Positions 60,970 to 64,000 of a stretch of 64,000 bases of DNA are shown piece after piece. The notes under the pieces are model-generated. The model was not told the DNA's origin. It worked only from the letters and a program-made list of their open reading frames with translations, and made no database searches. Each line of letters starts with the position of its first letter. Within the stretch, counting starts at the first letter, position 1. The DNA is from an uncultured Paracoccaceae bacterium (GTDB lineage Bacteria; Pseudomonadota; Alphaproteobacteria; Rhodobacterales; Rhodobacteraceae). The stretch is taken from the NCBI GenBank assembly GCA_943787985.1, contig CALSOO010000004.1:620001-684000 (forward strand), given 5' to 3'. Made by a program: the position numbers and the translations under genes.

Positions 60970-63900
60970 TGAGCACCCGTGATCTTTCCGCTTTTGCATC
61001 GCGTACCATGCCCTTGCGCACGGTGCCTGATGTCGCACGCCATGTCCCTGCCGAGGCCGCGTTACAGCGTATATATTTCCAAACAGGTCGCACGCTGACT
61101 GCGTCCGCCCTTGAGCTTGAGGCGCGCAACTTTGAAGCCCGTCGCGGGCTGATGGGGCGTGTTTTGGCCGATGGGGTTGTGGATGGATTGCAAATCACGC
61201 TTGGGGATCAAACGCAGACACCGGGTGCCTTTACTCTTGGGCCCGGTTACGCGGTCTCACCGACGGGGCAGGATATATCTGTCGGGCGCGCCCGCGCTTT
61301 GACCCTCGAAGATTTGCCTCTCAGAACGCCGGATGGTGGGCAGGCGTTTAACGTGGCTGGCATTGGCGTTTTGGCCTTGTCTGCCATCGCAGCCCAAGAG
61401 GCCGCACCGGACAGCATATCGGGGCATTTGTCCGGCTTTGCATGGGATCAACCGCGTGATCCGGGGTCTGCGCCTTATGTGGATTTGCGCTTTGTGGACG
61501 GGGTTGAACTCACCTATTTCAAACTGCCGTCTTTGGCCGCTTTGGCCACGGCCTCCAACGGCATCAACGCGGCAGCCCAGCGTCTGATTGATGACGAACG
61601 CCTTGGCGGGGACCTGACACAGTATTCTAAAACGCATGTGGGTTTGGCACTGGTTGCGGCGGACCTCGACGGGCGCATCTTGTGGATGTCGCGCCATGGT
61701 GCGGCCCGAAAAGGCGGGGGAATTTTGCCCGCTTTGCCAGACGTCTCGGGAGGGCTGAACATTGCGCCCTCACTGCGCAAAGCCTCTGTGGATAGCCTGC
61801 TTGAACAACTGTCAAACTGGCGCGCGCGCGGGGCGGACACCCCGTTTCCGGACGCATTGCGCCACCTCCCGTCAGCCGGGTTGGTAAGTGCGCCGGGCGG
61901 GACCGTGCCGCCCTTGTTTCCAGAGGCTTATGCACGCAGTATTGCCCCCATTCGCTTGTCCGAAGTGGATTTGTTGCTCCAGCGCAGCGCTGCCCTTGCC
62001 CCTTATGATCTGAGCACGCTTCAGGACGAAGTGTGCTGGCACATCCCTGTTCCCGATCGCTATTTTGAGCAGGAGTTGTTGCTGACCCCCGAAGTTTCCC
62101 CTGCATTTCTGAGCGCAGTCGGCACCATGTGGACCCGTGTCGAGGAAGCTTTGGCAGACCGGCGCGATTTGCGGGATCAGGGGGAAACGGTGGAAAATCG
62201 ACTGGATTCCGCCGCGATCACGCAATTTCCGGCCGACACGGATGCGGTCGCCGGAGAAGAGAACCGGACCCTTCCAAGCACCACGCAAGTGACGCGCTTT
62301 GACGATGAAACACGCGAGGTGTTCGATACGTGGTTTGATGGTTTGAATGCGCTTTATGTGACCCGTGACCAACAGGACATGGTGACGTTTCACTCTGAAT
62401 CCACACCCGCAGGGGTGATTCCGTTCCAAAAGGCTCTGACTGAAGCGGTGAAAGCTGCAGACGATGTCGTGGATTTTGGATTTACCCGCGTTCAGGCCGA
62501 TATTTACCGCCTGCGTCAATCATTGCTGGACAATGAAGAGGCCACAAAACTGGCCACCTTCCCGATCCTTGCGGGGATCGCACGTGGCAGCAATGCAATG
62601 GCCAAGAACTTGAGCCTGAAGGAGTATTTCAACTCCGTTCAGTCCGAGCAGCGCACCGTCAGTTTGGCGATTGAAGCGGCAGCAGCCCCAAAAGAACCCG
62701 CACAAGCTGAAATCGCCTTTTTTCTCGATACAGGATCCGAAGAAACCAAACTGGCGCTTCAAGGCTTTGATGCCCAGACCAAGTCGGCCTCGGAGCGGGA
62801 GGTGTTGCGAGGCAGTTCCAGCGCATTGGCCTTGTCACAAGGCAAAGAGCAGCTCGGGTCCGAACCGATTTTGCTGCAAGGCGGTGTAGGGGCCAAGTTT
62901 GGCTACAAAACCGGAGAGGAATTAACACTGCAGCTGGGTGGAAACGCGTATGAACTTCCAGACACCAGTTCCGAGAGTTTCCTGAGCGACAGCTACAAGG
63001 ACGACAATATCTATGCCCAGATTTTTGACGAAAGCCGTCAGAAATCGACACAGGAATACGCGTTGACCACGCTCAGCGACAAGCAGGCGGGGATCAAATA
63101 CGCTTCGGCTGTCCCAGGAGCCTATCAGGATTTGCGCTCTGTCACGATTGCGGACCGGTTGGGCAACCCTGCGGCCAACAGCGCGCGTATTTCAGCGCTG
63201 CGGGTCAAAGCAGATGCGTTTTCATCGCTGCATGCTCTGGACATCAGCCTTGAAGCGGTCCGTGCTCCGATTTTCGGGTTGGAAGCGCAGTTGGCGGTCA
63301 TCACACGCGATCAACTGGCCCAGGTCATCGCCCAAATCCCCACTGCGGAGGCCCGCGCGGATCTGGATAATTATACCAACGACTACGAGGCGCTTTATGG
63401 CTCGGGAAATGATCCGGTCGAGATCGTTTTCTTCAAGCTGTTTGATGAGTTGAACGCGCGCCCTGTCAGCGCGGAAAACACCGCATTGATCCGTCAATTC
63501 GAGCGGCTGAGACAGCGTTTGGTCAAAGGCTATGCGCCGATTGACGCGCGCGAACTGCCCGGGCTGGTGCTGGAGCAATACCTTGATCCGTTGCCTGCCG
63601 AGACCGACGAAAGCGGATACTTCACGGCGGCTGTCGCGATCCTTGAAAGCGTTGTATCGGCATTTCGCGCCACAGAACGCCGGATCGCGGCGATCAGCGG
63701 TTTGATCGAAAACACGCGCGTCTTGATCGGCAAATTGCAGGATATCCGTAGCCGTTGGTTTGAAGCATTGGCAAGCGTGGACATGGCCCTCGCCGAAGCG
63801 CGCCATGACCTGAACGCGGCTCTGGCCTTGTTGTCCGAAGAAGAGGCGCGGGTGAGCGCCCTCGACGCACAACGCAAAGATGTGTTGGCACGGCACGCAC

Positions 63901-64000
63901 GTGTGGCGGTATTTGCCCGCCCCAGACGTATGATGCCGCACAGCCACGGGGTGACGTCCGCGCGTATCCTTCCGGGTGTTTTTGAGGACCCGTTGCCAGA
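60969..64000 (+). CDS. eCIS late protein 3 of 3 sharing an N-terminal motif (3' end outside window)
   Basis: No stop seen from ATG at 60969 to the window end; IYFQTGRTLTASALELEARNFEARRGLMGRVLADGVVDGLQITLGDQTQTPGAFTLGPGYAVSPTGQDISV; absent from the ORF track because unterminated; C-terminal half looks coiled-coil. Confidence 0.75.
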   Translation, partial: MSTRDLSAFASRTMPLRTVPDVARHVPAEAALQRIYFQTGRTLTASALELEARNFEARRGLMGRVLADGVVDGLQITLGDQTQTPGAFTLGPGYAVSPTGQDISVGRARALTLEDLPLRTPDGGQAFNVAGIGVLALSAIAAQEAAPDSISGHLSGFAWDQPRDPGSAPYVDLRFVDGVELTYFKLPSLAALATASNGINAAAQRLIDDERLGGDLTQYSKTHVGLALVAADLDGRILWMSRHGAARKGGGILPALPDVSGGLNIAPSLRKASVDSLLEQLSNWRARGADTPFPDALRHLPSAGLVSAPGGTVPPLFPEAYARSIAPIRLSEVDLLLQRSAALAPYDLSTLQDEVCWHIPVPDRYFEQELLLTPEVSPAFLSAVGTMWTRVEEALADRRDLRDQGETVENRLDSAAITQFPADTDAVAGEENRTLPSTTQVTRFDDETREVFDTWFDGLNALYVTRDQQDMVTFHSESTPAGVIPFQKALTEAVKAADDVVDFGFTRVQADIYRLRQSLLDNEEATKLATFPILAGIARGSNAMAKNLSLKEYFNSVQSEQRTVSLAIEAAAAPKEPAQAEIAFFLDTGSEETKLALQGFDAQTKSASEREVLRGSSSALALSQGKEQLGSEPILLQGGVGAKFGYKTGEELTLQLGGNAYELPDTSSESFLSDSYKDDNIYAQIFDESRQKSTQEYALTTLSDKQAGIKYASAVPGAYQDLRSVTIADRLGNPAANSARISALRVKADAFSSLHALDISLEAVRAPIFGLEAQLAVITRDQLAQVIAQIPTAEARADLDNYTNDYEALYGSGNDPVEIVFFKLFDELNARPVSAENTALIRQFERLRQRLVKGYAPIDARELPGLVLEQYLDPLPAETDESGYFTAAVAILESVVSAFRATERRIAAISGLIENTRVLIGKLQDIRSRWFEALASVDMALAEARHDLNAALALLSEEEARVSALDAQRKDVLARHARVAVFARPRRMMPHSHGVTSARILPGVFEDPLP

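Noticed and set aside
40705-64000. Interpretation as a complete prophage
   Set aside because: No integrase, capsid, terminase, portal or lysis genes seen in the region; gene content matches eCIS instead.

Overview
The window looks like a chromosomal segment of an alphaproteobacterium, probably Rhodobacteraceae/Roseobacter-like by protein content. It has three zones. (1) 1-30.4 kb is mostly housekeeping: glyS (5'-truncated), ppdK-like, folB, folP, glmM, ilvC, carA, soxR-like, ctaD, lipB, plus two divergently oriented Hint-domain proteins. (2) 30.42-~39.2 kb is a tRNA-Leu(GAG)-associated integrative/mobilizable element: serine recombinase reading through the tRNA, a relaxase-helicase, MobC, and an IS21-family element (imperfect 27-bp inverted repeats located at 32358-32384 and 34850-34876) that truncates a Fic gene. 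(3) After kynA, 40.7-64.0 kb holds a BTAD/SARP-like regulator divergent from a long, largely translationally coupled phage-tail-like contractile injection system (eCIS) locus. The locus encodes a DUF4255-like cap, sheath, two tubes, a highly divergent second sheath-like protein, a CIS tube-adaptor with a Gly/Ala-rich tail, a 54-aa DUF5908-like protein absent from the ORF track, separate hub and spike genes, a membrane-anchored 509-aa protein, gp25 and gpJ baseplate proteins, a fused gpI-like protein, and three tandem proteins sharing an N-terminal motif. The last of these runs off the window. The eCIS locus is the most interesting part. All calls come from reading translations and motifs; no searches were run.
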